A stretch of DNA of 64,000 nt from Bacillota bacterium (GCA_023394955.1 JAEWZY010000065.1:1-64000), one strand, 5' to 3'. Numbered from the stretch's first letter, positions 17,825 to 27,043 are shown. The notes: generated from the sequence alone by a model not told the origin. Made by a program: numbers and translations.

Positions 17825-19489
17825 TTAATGAAAGCAACTGCAACCAAGAAATTCCCTAATGATCGAGTTCAACGGTACTTCACAATCGGCAAGCGGTTTG
17901 AAATAACTTAAAAACTTCAAGATACGCTTGGCTTCGGTATATTCGGGGTAATCAGGGGTTATCCCGGTCAGTAAAGGCTCGGCGTAAGATTTTAATACTG
18001 CCAGTTCGTAGATTAAAGCGGAATTGAACATTACATCTGCTTCCTCTTGAAACGGAAAAATGTGTTGTTCTTCTCCCCTACGGACCATCGGCCATAAGCC
18101 GATGGTAGTTACAGCATTATGACCCCTAAATTGATGATCCCGAACTATTCTTCTGATGATCCGGTTGTCCGTCGTGGGAATCCGGTTATGATCGTCGATG
18201 TTTAATTGAGTTAAAGCACTGATATAGATTTTAAATTTGTGATCTTTAGGTATTTCTGAGGTCAGACGGTTATTCAACCCATGGATACCCTCGATTATTA
18301 TTGGCTGCTCCTCGGTGATTTGAAGCGTTTCATCTCTAAATTGACGCTGCCCTTTTTGAAAATCATAGCGCGGCAGTCTAACTGGAAGACCTTGTATTAA
18401 ACTAGAAATTTGTTCGTTAAATAGTTGGAGGTCGATGGCCTCAAGACATTCAAAGTCAGGTAAGCCGTCAGCCCCGACCGGAGTCTGGTCACGGTCGACA
18501 AAATAGTCATCAATGGAAATCGAGATCGGCCTTAAACCGTTCACCCGCAACTGGACTGCTAATCGTTGCGCAAAGGTTGTCTTCCCTGAAGATGACGGAC
18601 CAGCTACTAAGATCAACCTAATCTGATCCCGATCCATGCTGATCTGATCCGCAATTTGGGCGATCTTCTTTTCATGCAGAGCCTCGGCAATCCGGATCAA
18701 ATCGCCGCCCTTGCCTGTAACCACTTGTTCATTAAGGGCGCCCACATCCCCGACTTCCAAAATTCGACCCCATTTTTCAAATTCATAATAAATCCGAAAT
18801 AACTTTTGTTGTTCTTCAAATTTTGGAATGGTCGAAGGGCTTTGTACAGTTGGAAATCGCAAAATAAAACCGGGAAGATAGTATTTCAACTCAAATTGTT
18901 TTAAATAACCGGTCGAAGGAGTCATATAGCCATAAAGATAATCGGTATAATTACCGCAATGATACACGTGAAGTTCGGGCTTATCTCTGAATTTTAAAAG
19001 ACGGACTTTATCATACCGCTGATTCTTGTCGAAGAAACCGGTTGCTTGCTCCAAAGGTATTGTTTCCTTGGCAATAGGTTCATCAGCATCGATGATGTTC
19101 CGCATTTGTTCCGCTATTAAACGAATTTCACGCTCGGTCAGGGGTTGATTGTTTGGGCAGTCAATCTCGCCATAGATTCCTTTACTCAGTGAATGCTCGA
19201 TCCGGACCTTACATCCGGGCAGTACTTCTTCAGCCGCCCTAAATAAAACCAAGGAAAGGCTTCTGGAATAAACCCGGACCCCATCTTGGTTAGAAAGGTC
19301 AACCAGCTTTAAATTGCCGCCTTCTTGAGGGATATAGAGCAAATCATGAAATTGATTATTGAGAATCGTCGCTACAATCGGCGAATTGAAACGAGGTTGA
19401 AATTCGTCGGCAACCTTTTTTAAGTTTGTTCCAGCTTCAAAAACACAGACACTTCCATCCGGCAAAGTAAATTCTAAATGTTCGGCCAT
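17825..19489 (-). CDS. TGS/ThrRS-like domain fused to uridine kinase (nucleoside kinase)
   Basis: This 554-residue protein has an N-terminal TGS-like domain (about 4-65) and a threonyl-tRNA synthetase second-additional-domain-like part with HSLSKGIYGEI (about 66-240). A C-terminal uridine kinase/phosphoribulokinase domain follows, with a Walker A GPSSSGKTT at about 297-305. Further kinase motifs are ISIDDYF, LPRYDF and IIEGIHGLN. This fusion is known in Clostridia and Thermotogae and is annotated as nucleoside kinase; the exact substrate is not settled. The histidines used by editing-type domains are only partly recognisable, so tRNA editing is not claimed. ATG is preceded by GGAGGAG. It lies between lysA and the pilin gene, and probably is its own unit. 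Confidence 0.85.
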   Translation of the reverse strand: MAEHLEFTLPDGSVCVFEAGTNLKKVADEFQPRFNSPIVATILNNQFHDLLYIPQEGGNLKLVDLSNQDGVRVYSRSLSLVLFRAAEEVLPGCKVRIEHSLSKGIYGEIDCPNNQPLTEREIRLIAEQMRNIIDADEPIAKETIPLEQATGFFDKNQRYDKVRLLKFRDKPELHVYHCGNYTDYLYGYMTPSTGYLKQFELKYYLPGFILRFPTVQSPSTIPKFEEQQKLFRIYYEFEKWGRILEVGDVGALNEQVVTGKGGDLIRIAEALHEKKIAQIADQISMDRDQIRLILVAGPSSSGKTTFAQRLAVQLRVNGLRPISISIDDYFVDRDQTPVGADGLPDFECLEAIDLQLFNEQISSLIQGLPVRLPRYDFQKGQRQFRDETLQITEEQPIIIEGIHGLNNRLTSEIPKDHKFKIYISALTQLNIDDHNRIPTTDNRIIRRIVRDHQFRGHNAVTTIGLWPMVRRGEEQHIFPFQEEADVMFNSALIYELAVLKSYAEPLLTGITPDYPEYTEAKRILKFLSYFKPLADCEVPLNSIIREFLGCSCFH

Positions 19490-19611
19490 GTTTTCTCCTC
19501 CGTGTTTTAGGTCAGTGTTATATTATAGTGTCTCCATTAGCTTTATTCGTCTTAATTTCTTTTGATCGGATTTCCAAGATTACCTTTTTAGATTCGATGA
19601 TGTTTTGTATC

Positions 19612-19647
19612 ATATAAAGACAAACTTCGCCGTTTTGACAAAGTTTG
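19612..19647 (-). terminator. Probable terminator after the pilin gene
   Basis: A 7-bp stem CAAACTT/AAGTTTG with a 13-nt loop is followed on the minus strand by TCTTTATAT. It lies 20 bp past the pilin stop. The stem is AT-rich and the tail imperfect, so this is moderate evidence. Confidence 0.45.
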
Positions 19648-19665
19648 CTTTATATAAGAATCTCG

Positions 19666-19872
19666 TTAAAAACCAGAATTTTTTAAAGAATCAGCCGGGC
19701 TGCCGGGGTTATTACCGCCACTGCCGTTAATAAAGAGCAAAATTCCAATACATATTATAGCGATAATTGCGATAATCAACCCATATTCAACTGTTACTTC
19801 GCCTTTAGCTTCCTTCCAAATTCTAGTTATTGCCTTTCGCAACAATACTCCCGACTCCTCTAATATTTTCAA
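19666..19872 (-). CDS. Flp-type (type IVb) pilin
   Basis: This 68-residue prepilin has a basic leader ending in KEAKG. The processing site follows, with Glu at +1 and +5 (G|EVTVEYGL), and one long hydrophobic helix (GLIIAIIAIICIGILLFI). These are the hallmarks of Flp pilins cut by a TadV-like prepilin peptidase. A short glycine/asparagine-rich tail completes it. The start overlaps the stop of the response regulator by 4 bp, so it is translationally coupled. None of the tad assembly genes (tadA, tadB, tadC, cpaC) is in the window, so secretion machinery must lie elsewhere. It could instead be a solitary pilin-like membrane peptide. Confidence 0.82.
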   Translation of the reverse strand: MKILEESGVLLRKAITRIWKEAKGEVTVEYGLIIAIIAIICIGILLFINGSGGNNPGSPADSLKNSGF

Positions 19873-20528
19873 CGTGCTACCAGCCCTTTTTTATATGCGT
19901 AAACCGCTACTTGAGTCCGGTCGCCAAGTCCCATTTTTTTTAAAATACTACTAACATGGTTTTTAACGGTTTTCTCGCTAATATATAGTTTCCTAGCAAT
20001 ATCCTTATTGCTTTGACCGCAGGCTATATAAGATACTATCTCCATCTCTCTTTGGGTTAATCCCAAATCAGCAGGAGGTTTGATAGTTTTTTCATCCGAT
20101 AATATCTCGCGAAATTCATTAATTAGTTTAGTCAATAAGCGCGGTTGAATATAAGCGTCGCCATTTGCTACGGCTTTAACAGCTTCCTGAAGGATATTGG
20201 CGCTTACATCTTTTAAAATATATCCTAAAGCCCCGGCTTTAATGATCTTTGAAATCCGTCTCTGATCGTCGTTGGCAGCCATAAGAAGCACATTTACTTC
20301 AGGGGTCTTCTCAATGAGTTCTTTGGTTAATTCGATACCATTCTTAGGTAGCAGGTTAAGATCGATTAAAACAACATCGGGCTTAAGTGAGATCACTTTA
20401 TGGATTACTTCCTCAGCGGACTGAGCTTCTCCAATAACTGAAATTTCATCCGTTGAACTAAGCTTGCGTTTTAAAGCTTGTCTGATCTGAGCTTGACCGT
20501 CGACAATTAAGATGCTGAACGGCATCAT
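19869..20528 (-). CDS. NarL/FixJ-family response regulator with an altered receiver site
   Basis: This 219-residue protein has an N-terminal receiver (about 4-120) and a C-terminal GerE/LuxR HTH (LTQREMEIVSYIACGQSNKD, KLYISEKTVKNHVSSIL). The phosphoacceptor Asp56 (LIDLN) and Lys106 (ILKD) are present. The usual acidic pair is Asp10-Gly11, and the conserved Thr/Ser after strand four is Ala84. The receiver may thus bind Mg or signal abnormally, or work without phosphorylation. No sensor kinase is adjacent. It overlaps the pilin gene by 4 bp, so the two are co-expressed and it may control surface or pilus functions. The regulated promoters are unknown. Confidence 0.88.
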   Translation of the reverse strand: MMPFSILIVDGQAQIRQALKRKLSSTDEISVIGEAQSAEEVIHKVISLKPDVVLIDLNLLPKNGIELTKELIEKTPEVNVLLMAANDDQRRISKIIKAGALGYILKDVSANILQEAVKAVANGDAYIQPRLLTKLINEFREILSDEKTIKPPADLGLTQREMEIVSYIACGQSNKDIARKLYISEKTVKNHVSSILKKMGLGDRTQVAVYAYKKGLVAR

Positions 20529-20804
20529 TACACCTACCTAAAAACAGTGATCAGCTATTAATGAAAGGGATCATTATTAGTTTAAATTTACAGATTTGCC
20601 GAATAAAACGGAGTACATTTCTCCCAATTTATATTGACCAAGATCCATCCGGAGGTAGCTTTTCCCATTACCACGACTTACTCGAGATGAAGGCAACCAA
20701 TTGATCTAAGAAACAATGAATTTGATTGATAGTCTATTAACTGATTCGGCATTGTCCAAAACGAACTTTAGTTAAAAATCCTCTATTTAAAAACAGGTAA
20801 AACA
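20529..20804. other. Intergenic region upstream of the response regulator
   Basis: About 275 bp of AT-rich DNA lie between the response regulator start and the metK terminator. AGGTAGGTG just before the start serves as ribosome site. No firm promoter and no other coding or RNA element is seen. Confidence 0.5.
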
Positions 20805-20828
20805 AAAAGAACCGAATTTCGGTTCTTT
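20805..20828 (-). terminator. Terminator of metK
   Basis: AAAAGAACCGAA pairs with TTCGGTTCTTTT around a very short loop, followed on the minus strand by a T-rich tail. It lies about 20 bp after the metK stop and is near-symmetric, so it could work both ways. Confidence 0.9.
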
Positions 20829-20846
20829 TCACTGTTTTGTATGCTT

Positions 20847-22031
20847 TTATTGTTTTTGCAAAAGGGAAACCTTATCCAGCTTCTCCCAAGGTAAATCCAG
20901 GTCGTTTCGGCCAAAATGGCCATAAGCCGCTACTTGTTTATAGATTGGTCGTCGTAAATTTAAATCCCTGATAATGGCCGCCGGCCGGAAGTCAAAACTC
21001 CTCCCAACCAGATTGGCGATGGCTTCATCCGGTATTTTTCCGGTACCAAAGGTATCAACTAAAACCGAAACCGGTTTGGACACGCCGATGGCATAGGCGA
21101 TTTGAATTTCACAACGTTTAGCCAATCCGGAGGCGACTACGTTTTTAGCGGCATAACGAGCTGCATAGGCTGCCGAACGATCGACTTTGGTAGGATCTTT
21201 GCCGGAGAAAGCCCCACCCCCATGCCGCGCCATACCGCCATAGGTATCAACGATTATTTTCCGTCCGGTCAAACCGGAGTCCCCCTGCGGCCCACCGACA
21301 ACAAAACGACCGGTGGGATTAACCAGATATCTGGTTTTAGCATCCAAAAGCCGGGATGGAATTACCTCCTTAATAACTTTTTCAATGATATCTTTCTCAA
21401 TTTGGCCGTGTTCAACTGCTGAATCATGTTGGGTGGAGATGATTACGGTATCGATTCGCTTAGGCGTATCATCCTCATATTCAACAGTTACTTGACTTTT
21501 CCCGTCAGGACGCAAATAAGGTATGGTTCCATCTTTGCGAATTTCAGAAAGGCGTCTGGTCAGTTTATGGGCTAAGCTAATCGGCATCGGCATATATTCG
21601 GGAGTCTCATCGCAAGCAAATCCAAAAACCATTCCCTGATCGCCGGCGCCGGTTGCTTCAATCTCCGCTTCACTCATTGTACCGTTTTTAGCTTCGAGAG
21701 CTTTATCGACTCCTAAGGCAATATCGGGTGATTGCTCATCAATTGAGGTGATTACGGCGCAAGTTTCGCTATCAAACCCAAATTTAGCCCTGGTATATCC
21801 AATTTCGCGAATAGTTTCCCGAACGACTTTAGGAATATCCACATAACACTCGGTGGTGATCTCCCCCATGACCAAAACCAAACCGGTGGTAACAGCTGTT
21901 TCGCAAGCTACCCTCGCTTTAGGATCTTCGGCCAAAATCCAGTCAAGAACAGCATCGGAGATCTGATCGCAAATTTTATCCGGATGTCCCTCCGTAACAG
22001 ATTCTGAGGTAAATAAATGTTGGTTGGCCAA
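20847..22031 (-). CDS. metK: S-adenosylmethionine synthetase
   Basis: This 394-residue enzyme makes S-adenosylmethionine from methionine and ATP. Signature motifs are all present: TEGHPDKICDQISDAVLD at the N-terminus, GAGDQGMVFGFACDET in the centre, and the P-loop-like GGGAFSGKDPTKVDRSAAY. The C-terminal KPVSVLVDTFGTG and RPIYKQVAAYGHFGR are also normal. It is transcribed alone behind a SAM riboswitch and a near-consensus promoter, so it is repressed when its product is abundant, and it ends at a strong terminator. AAGGAGATGAG precedes ATG. Confidence 0.98.
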   Translation of the reverse strand: MANQHLFTSESVTEGHPDKICDQISDAVLDWILAEDPKARVACETAVTTGLVLVMGEITTECYVDIPKVVRETIREIGYTRAKFGFDSETCAVITSIDEQSPDIALGVDKALEAKNGTMSEAEIEATGAGDQGMVFGFACDETPEYMPMPISLAHKLTRRLSEIRKDGTIPYLRPDGKSQVTVEYEDDTPKRIDTVIISTQHDSAVEHGQIEKDIIEKVIKEVIPSRLLDAKTRYLVNPTGRFVVGGPQGDSGLTGRKIIVDTYGGMARHGGGAFSGKDPTKVDRSAAYAARYAAKNVVASGLAKRCEIQIAYAIGVSKPVSVLVDTFGTGKIPDEAIANLVGRSFDFRPAAIIRDLNLRRPIYKQVAAYGHFGRNDLDLPWEKLDKVSLLQKQ

Positions 22032-22059
22032 TTAACTACTCATCTCCTTAAATAAAATA

Positions 22060-22203
22060 AACCCTTCCGGGACGGAAGGGGAATTACCACACATTCTCAT
22101 CTTCCAGAATCCTCTGGGGGAATTGGCACCCAACGAATTAAATCTCAATTCTCGGGTTGCCGGGTTTCATCGGGCCTTTTCCCTCCACCTCTCTTGATGA
22201 GTA
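22060..22203 (-). promoter_or_regulatory. SAM-I riboswitch (S-box) with terminator, controlling metK
   Basis: On the minus strand the aptamer (about 22090-22202) shows the S-box conserved parts in order: CATCAAGAGAGGTGGAGGGA, CGATGAAACCCGGCAACC, GGTGCCAATTCC and GGAAGATGAGAA. Eight bases later an intrinsic terminator (CCCCTTCCGTCCCGGAAGGG, 22061-22081) ends in TTTATTTTATTT directly before the metK ribosome site. SAM binding should favour the terminator. This is a class known to control methionine and SAM genes in Bacillota. Confidence 0.97.
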
Positions 22204-22292
22204 TTAAATTAAACCGGGATTACGGCACTAACATAAAGCTATTGATGTAAATCCTCATAAATTTAAGCATAAATCACTCATATTGTCATTCA

Positions 22293-22322
22293 ATTATAAG
22301 TTATATCCGTTGTTGTTGTCAA
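22293..22322 (-). promoter_or_regulatory. Sigma-A promoter of metK
   Basis: TTGACA (22317-22322) and TATAAT (22293-22298), both perfect consensus, are separated by 18 bp on the minus strand, about 90 bp upstream of the riboswitch. The region between trxA and this promoter holds nothing else. Confidence 0.85.
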
Positions 22323-22378
22323 ACAAATTTTTGGAAAAAACAAATTTGTAATCCGACTTCCATTACCAGTCATTAGTC

Positions 22379-22693
22379 TTATAAATACTTGTTAATTTCA
22401 GCCGTTATTGCCTTTCTCTGCTGAAAACCGACTAGTTTTGAGACTGGAGCTCCTTTCACGAATAAGAGGAGAGTAGGTATGCTCATAATCCCATATTCAG
22501 AGGCCAACTCGGGGTTTTCATCCACATTTACCTTTCCGACTTTGATTTTCTCCCTGTATTCCTCGGCAACTTCCTCAATCACCGGCGCCACCATTTTGCA
22601 AGGTCCGCACCAAGGAGCCCAAAAGTCTACTAAAACCGGCGCATCTGAATTAATAACTTCATCTTGGAAATTGCTTTGATCGTAATTATTCAT
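22379..22693 (-). CDS. trxA: Thioredoxin
   Basis: This 104-residue protein has the active site WCGPCK (Cys29, Cys32), the preceding VLVDFWAPW strand, and the cis-Pro motif SIPTLLLF, all normal for thioredoxin 1. It reduces disulfides in cytoplasmic proteins and serves ribonucleotide reductase and similar enzymes. It is the last gene of the accD-accA-pfkA-pyk-trxA run, 24 bp after pyk. The thioredoxin reductase gene is not in the window. Confidence 0.95.
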   Translation of the reverse strand: MNNYDQSNFQDEVINSDAPVLVDFWAPWCGPCKMVAPVIEEVAEEYREKIKVGKVNVDENPELASEYGIMSIPTLLLFVKGAPVSKLVGFQQRKAITAEINKYL

Positions 22694-22717
22694 TTCACAC
22701 CCACTCCATTTCCTTAT

Positions 22718-24139
22718 TCAGGCTTCAACAGTCAAAACTTGCAACAGGTTTGTTGAACCAGGCACTCCGGTGCGAACACCGGCGGTAATTACAATTAAAT
22801 CGTTGGTATTAACAAACCCGGCTTTTTTTGCCCCCTCAATGCTAAGATCGAACATTTCGTCAGTGTTTTGGGCCGGTGGGGCCAACACCGGATTGACACC
22901 CCAGGAGATGGTCAATTGTTGGGCATTTCTTTCTGATGGTGTCACGGCCACAATAGGCGAGGGCGAACGGTACTTGGAAACCATCCTAGCGGTACTGCCC
23001 GATTGGGTAGAAGTAATAATCGCGGCCGCCTTTAGATCCATTGCCGTTTGACAAGTGGCGTGACTAATGGCGTCCGCCACGGTTGGAAACGAACCCACCC
23101 GTTTTTTAGCCAAAATTTCTTCATATTTTAATGATGCTTCAATCCGTTCCGCCACTCGTGACATTATATGTACCACTGCCACTGGAAATCTTCCCACCGC
23201 CGTCTCTGCCGAAAGCATTATCGCATCGGTGCCATCCATAATAGCATGGGCTACATCAGTTATCTCCGCCCTGGTAGGCCTGGGGTTACGGATCATTGAT
23301 TCCATCATTTCAGTGGCGGTGATGACAGGTTTTCCGGCAATATTACAGATTTCTATCAAATGCTTTTGAATTAAAGGGACTTCCTCGGGTGGAACTTCAA
23401 CTCCCAGATCGCCACGGGCAACCATGATACCATCCGCGGCCTGCAAAATGGCTTCACTATTTTTGAACCCTTCCTCATTTTCGATCTTAGCGATCAATAA
23501 TTGGTCTCCGCCTAAATTGTTGACAAGTTCTCTAATCTCTATGATATGTTCAGCTTTTCTGGCAAAAGAGAGCGCGATCAAATCAACTTGCTCTTTAATG
23601 ACGAACTCCAGATCAGAACGATCCTTTTCCATCAAAGCCGGTAAATTAACGGATATTCCCGGTAACGTCAGACCTTTTTTAGAGGTGAGTTCGCCACCGC
23701 TTACCACTTCACATTGGATGTTGATTTTACCGATCTCGATAATTCTTAGTTCTATCATACCGTCAGCTAATAATATTTTTCCGCCAAGGGTAACATCTTT
23801 GATTAAAGTAGGATAATCCACAAAAACACACCCTGAAGTCTGCCCTTGCTCCTGATCAACCGTTAAATAGATCCGGTCGCCATCATTCAAGACTAACGGC
23901 TCAACCGGTAATTTACCGATTCGTATTTTAGGGCCTTGCAAATCAGCGAGAATCCCGACGGGTTTTCCAACTTTAGCAGCTACCTGGCGGACCAATTTAA
24001 TCCGATGCGCATGTTCTCCATAAGTACCATGTGAAAAATTAAGCCGGGCAATATTCATCCCGGAGTTAATCATCTTTTCAAGAACTACCGGGTCGGAGCT
24101 TGCCGGACCGAGGGTGCAAATTATTTTAGTTTTTTTCAA
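22718..24139 (-). CDS. pyk: Pyruvate kinase
   Basis: This 473-residue glycolytic enzyme converts PEP and ADP to pyruvate and ATP. Motifs in order: KIICTLGPASSDP, NIARLNFSHGTYGEH, LADLQGPKIRIG, the B domain, then the catalytic LIAKIENEEGFKNSEAIL and MVARGDLGVEVP, TATEMMESMIRNPRPTRAE, and DAIMLSAETAVG. The C-terminal regulatory domain is present. The extra PEP-utiliser domain of Bacillus-type enzymes is absent, so this is the short form. It lies 37 bp after pfkA and just before trxA, in one operon with acc genes. AGGAGG precedes the ATG. Confidence 0.97.
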   Translation of the reverse strand: MKKTKIICTLGPASSDPVVLEKMINSGMNIARLNFSHGTYGEHAHRIKLVRQVAAKVGKPVGILADLQGPKIRIGKLPVEPLVLNDGDRIYLTVDQEQGQTSGCVFVDYPTLIKDVTLGGKILLADGMIELRIIEIGKINIQCEVVSGGELTSKKGLTLPGISVNLPALMEKDRSDLEFVIKEQVDLIALSFARKAEHIIEIRELVNNLGGDQLLIAKIENEEGFKNSEAILQAADGIMVARGDLGVEVPPEEVPLIQKHLIEICNIAGKPVITATEMMESMIRNPRPTRAEITDVAHAIMDGTDAIMLSAETAVGRFPVAVVHIMSRVAERIEASLKYEEILAKKRVGSFPTVADAISHATCQTAMDLKAAAIITSTQSGSTARMVSKYRSPSPIVAVTPSERNAQQLTISWGVNPVLAPPAQNTDEMFDLSIEGAKKAGFVNTNDLIVITAGVRTGVPGSTNLLQVLTVEA

Positions 24140-24175
24140 GAGAAACCTCCTTGTAGAAACGGAAAGTATATATTT

Positions 24176-25162
24176 TTAAAGGCCAGCCATAATGTGGGCC
24201 AGTTCCAATTCGCTATAATCAATGGTCTTTTTGGTTTTAATGGCGGTATTGAGATCGAAAACTTGAATTTCATTTCTGCTAAAACCGATCATTTTGTCCG
24301 TCTCGCTATTTAATAAAAGGTCAACTGCTTTGGCGCCCATCAATGTGCCGAGTTTCCGGTCAAAAAATGATGGCGTCCCGCCGCGCTGAATATGGCCTAA
24401 TACAGTGATCCGTGTGTCGCATCCGGTTTGATTGCGAATATAGTTTCCGACAATAAACCCGCTGGATTTTTCAAATTCTTTTGGATCGCCATTCAAACCT
24501 TCAGCGACTAAAATAATACTATGAGCTTTGCCTAACTGAGCGCTTTTCTGAAGTTGGCGGCAGATTTCGTCCAGATTGAAGGAGATTTCCGGGATTAAAA
24601 TGGCTTCGGCTCCTCCAGTGAGCCCTGCTGCGACTGCGATAAAACCGGAGGTTTTTCCCATAACTTCAACTACATAAACTCGATTATGAGAAAAGGCGGT
24701 ATCGCGGATCTTATTCATTGCATCGAGAACGGTATTTACCGCGGTATCGAACCCGATTGAAAAATCGGTGCAACCAATATCATTATCAATAGTAGCCGGA
24801 ATAGCAACGGTTTGAAATCCCATCTCCTTAATGACCTGCGCCCCTCGAAAAGAACCGTCGCCGCCGATTACGATTAAACCATTTAGTCCTAAGTTTGATA
24901 ACTGTTCCTTCGCCTTTTCGCGGCCCTCAGGAGTGCTAAATTCAGGGCAACGGGCTGATTGTAAGATAGTGCCTCCCCGTTGTAGAATATCCCCAACCGA
25001 CCGGGAGCTCATTGATATGATTTCCCCATTTATAAGCCCACTAAAACCTTTTTTAATCCCGAAAACTTGACAATCGTGATAAAGAGCTTTACGAACGATG
25101 GCTCTGATGGCGGCATTCATTCCAGGAGCGTCTCCCCCACTGGTTAAAATACCGATCTTCAT
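24176..25162 (-). CDS. pfkA: ATP-dependent 6-phosphofructokinase
   Basis: This 328-residue enzyme phosphorylates fructose 6-phosphate. It has GILTSGGDAPGMNAAIRA at the N-terminus, the ATP-type GGDGSFRGA (a glycine, not the aspartate of pyrophosphate-dependent enzymes, after GGD), PATIDNDI, and EVMGKTSGFIAV. The C-terminal half includes VLGHIQRGGTPSFFDR. Length fits the bacterial homotetramer with allosteric ADP/PEP control. It lies 17 bp downstream of accA and 37 bp upstream of pyk. Coupling of pfkA and pyk with acetyl-CoA carboxylase genes is common in Clostridia. Confidence 0.97.
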   Translation of the reverse strand: MKIGILTSGGDAPGMNAAIRAIVRKALYHDCQVFGIKKGFSGLINGEIISMSSRSVGDILQRGGTILQSARCPEFSTPEGREKAKEQLSNLGLNGLIVIGGDGSFRGAQVIKEMGFQTVAIPATIDNDIGCTDFSIGFDTAVNTVLDAMNKIRDTAFSHNRVYVVEVMGKTSGFIAVAAGLTGGAEAILIPEISFNLDEICRQLQKSAQLGKAHSIILVAEGLNGDPKEFEKSSGFIVGNYIRNQTGCDTRITVLGHIQRGGTPSFFDRKLGTLMGAKAVDLLLNSETDKMIGFSRNEIQVFDLNTAIKTKKTIDYSELELAHIMAGL

Positions 25163-25178
25163 AAAAACGCCCCCCTAC

Positions 25179-26147
25179 TTATTTCGAAGAAAAATGACCA
25201 TAGTTACGAAATCGCCGAAAACGTTCTTCCAATAACGTAGCGCCCGATAATTGCAGCATTGGCAGTAAATTTCTAATTAACGCTTCTTTCAGATTTCGAG
25301 CTGCTTCTAATGGATTTTTATGAGCCCCGCCCAAAGGTTCGGGAATTATTTCATCCACGATCCCCATCTTCAACAAATCTTCGGCGTTTATTTGAAGGGC
25401 TTCGGCTGCCTCAGCGGCCCTCGAAGCGTCCTTCCAAAGGATCGAAGCGCAGCCTTCGGGGGAAATTACCGAATAATAGGCATTTTCCATTATTAATACC
25501 CGATTGCCAACACCGACCGCTAATGCCCCCCCGCTCCCACCTTCGCCAGTAATGACCGCAATTACTGGGACCGTTAAATCTGCCATGTCCCGAATGTTCC
25601 GGGCAACCGCTTCTCCTTGACCTCTTTCCTCGGCTTCAATACCTGGATAAGCTCCTACCACATCGACCAAACAAATAACCGGACGGTTAAACTTCTCGGC
25701 CTGTTTCATTAATCGTAAAGCTTTCCGGTATCCTTCGGGATGAGGCAATCCGAAATTACGGTAAATATTTTCCTTAGTATCTCTCCCTTTTTGTTGGCCG
25801 ATAACGGTAACGGGAATATTGTCCAGATAAGCTATTCCGCCAACCATAGCGGGATCGTCGCGATAAAGGCGATCACCGTGCAATTCAATGAAGTCGTTAA
25901 AAATCATTCCGATATAATCCAAGAAAGTAGGTCGTTTGGGGTGTCTTACTATTTGAATCCGCTGCCAGGGAGAGAGGTTGTTGTAGACTTCAACACGAAG
26001 CGCCGCTGCTTTCTGCTCCATAGCTGCGATTTGAGTAGTCATATCAATCTTTTTTTCCTGGGAAAAACGCCTTATTTCATCAATCTGCTTTTCTAATTCG
26101 ATTACTGGTTTTTCAAACTCAAAGATCGGACTGATATTGCTACCCAT
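25179..26147 (-). CDS. accA: Acetyl-CoA carboxylase carboxyltransferase subunit alpha
   Basis: This 322-residue subunit of the carboxyltransferase component moves the carboxyl group from biotin to acetyl-CoA, giving malonyl-CoA for fatty acid synthesis. Clear family text includes FEKPVIELEKQIDEIR, PKRPTFLDYIGMIFNDFIELHGDR split over the N-terminal part, KGRDTKENIYRNFG, and GAYPGIEAEERGQGEAVARN, and GEGGSGGALAVGVGN. The start codon overlaps the accD stop by one base (TAATG), so the subunits are coupled for equal amounts. AccB and AccC are not in this window. Confidence 0.97.
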   Translation of the reverse strand: MGSNISPIFEFEKPVIELEKQIDEIRRFSQEKKIDMTTQIAAMEQKAAALRVEVYNNLSPWQRIQIVRHPKRPTFLDYIGMIFNDFIELHGDRLYRDDPAMVGGIAYLDNIPVTVIGQQKGRDTKENIYRNFGLPHPEGYRKALRLMKQAEKFNRPVICLVDVVGAYPGIEAEERGQGEAVARNIRDMADLTVPVIAVITGEGGSGGALAVGVGNRVLIMENAYYSVISPEGCASILWKDASRAAEAAEALQINAEDLLKMGIVDEIIPEPLGGAHKNPLEAARNLKEALIRNLLPMLQLSGATLLEERFRRFRNYGHFSSK

Positions 26148-27043
26148 TACCTAACCTCCGTGTTATGAAATTTGACAAGTTGAGTGATGGTAGACTTCAA
26201 ATCCTTGCGTTCGACGATCATGTCGATAATTCCGTGTTCTAACAAGAATTGAGATGTTTGAAAACCAGCGGGCAAGGTCTGCCTGATCGTTTGCTGAATA
26301 ACCCGAGGGCCGGCAAAGCCGATCAAAGCATCAGGTTCGGCAATGGTGATATCGCCTAGGGAAGCAAAGCTAGCAAAGATTCCACCCATGGTGGGATCGG
26401 TAAGGATTGAAATATATAGACAACCGACTTCCGAGAGTTTATTCAAAGCCTGGCTGGTCTTGGCCATTTGCATCAGGGAAAAAATACCTTCGTGCATTCT
26501 AGCTCCACCTCCACCGCCGGATACAGCTATGAAAGGTAACTTTGTCGCAACCGCTAATTCAATGGCCCGGGTAATCTTCTCTCCTACTACTGAACCCATT
26601 GAGCCACCAACAAAATTAAAATCAATAATCGCTAACACCATTGGAATACCATTAATCAGCGCTTTTCCGGTGATGGCCGCTTCCGTAAGATCGGTGGCTT
26701 TTTGGGATTTTTTAAGTTTAATATCGTATTCCGGAAAATTTAAAAAATTAATCGTTTTTAAATTGGTTTCGGTCTCTTCAAATCCGCCATCATCGACTAA
26801 TACCTTTAATCGTTCCTTAGCGTTAATTCGGAAATGAAAATTGCACTTCGGACAGACTCTTAAATTCTTTTCGATATCTTTATGATACGTTATTTGAGCG
26901 CACCGATTGCACTTGACCCATAAACCATCCGGAATATCCTTCTTGTCAAGATGGGCGTCAACTCCTGGTTCCAGTTGGCGCTCGGATTTTACCGTGATAT
27001 ATTTAGGTTTAGTTTTAAATAAGTCCTTTAGCAAAAATTCCAC
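26147..27043 (-). CDS. accD: Acetyl-CoA carboxylase carboxyltransferase subunit beta
   Basis: This 298-residue partner of AccA starts with a zinc-binding domain (two CxxC pairs: CNRC and CPKC, about 16 residues apart). The crotonase-like carboxyltransferase domain follows, with INGIPMVLAIIDFNFVGGSM, VGEKITRAIELA, the oxyanion motif SGGGGARMHEGI and LTDPTMGGIFASFASLGD. The order and length match family members. It is the first biosynthetic gene of the accDA-pfkA-pyk-trxA operon; a small conserved gene lies 130 bp upstream. I saw no FapR-like palindrome upstream. Confidence 0.97.
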   Translation of the reverse strand: MEFLLKDLFKTKPKYITVKSERQLEPGVDAHLDKKDIPDGLWVKCNRCAQITYHKDIEKNLRVCPKCNFHFRINAKERLKVLVDDGGFEETETNLKTINFLNFPEYDIKLKKSQKATDLTEAAITGKALINGIPMVLAIIDFNFVGGSMGSVVGEKITRAIELAVATKLPFIAVSGGGGGARMHEGIFSLMQMAKTSQALNKLSEVGCLYISILTDPTMGGIFASFASLGDITIAEPDALIGFAGPRVIQQTIRQTLPAGFQTSQFLLEHGIIDMIVERKDLKSTITQLVKFHNTEVR

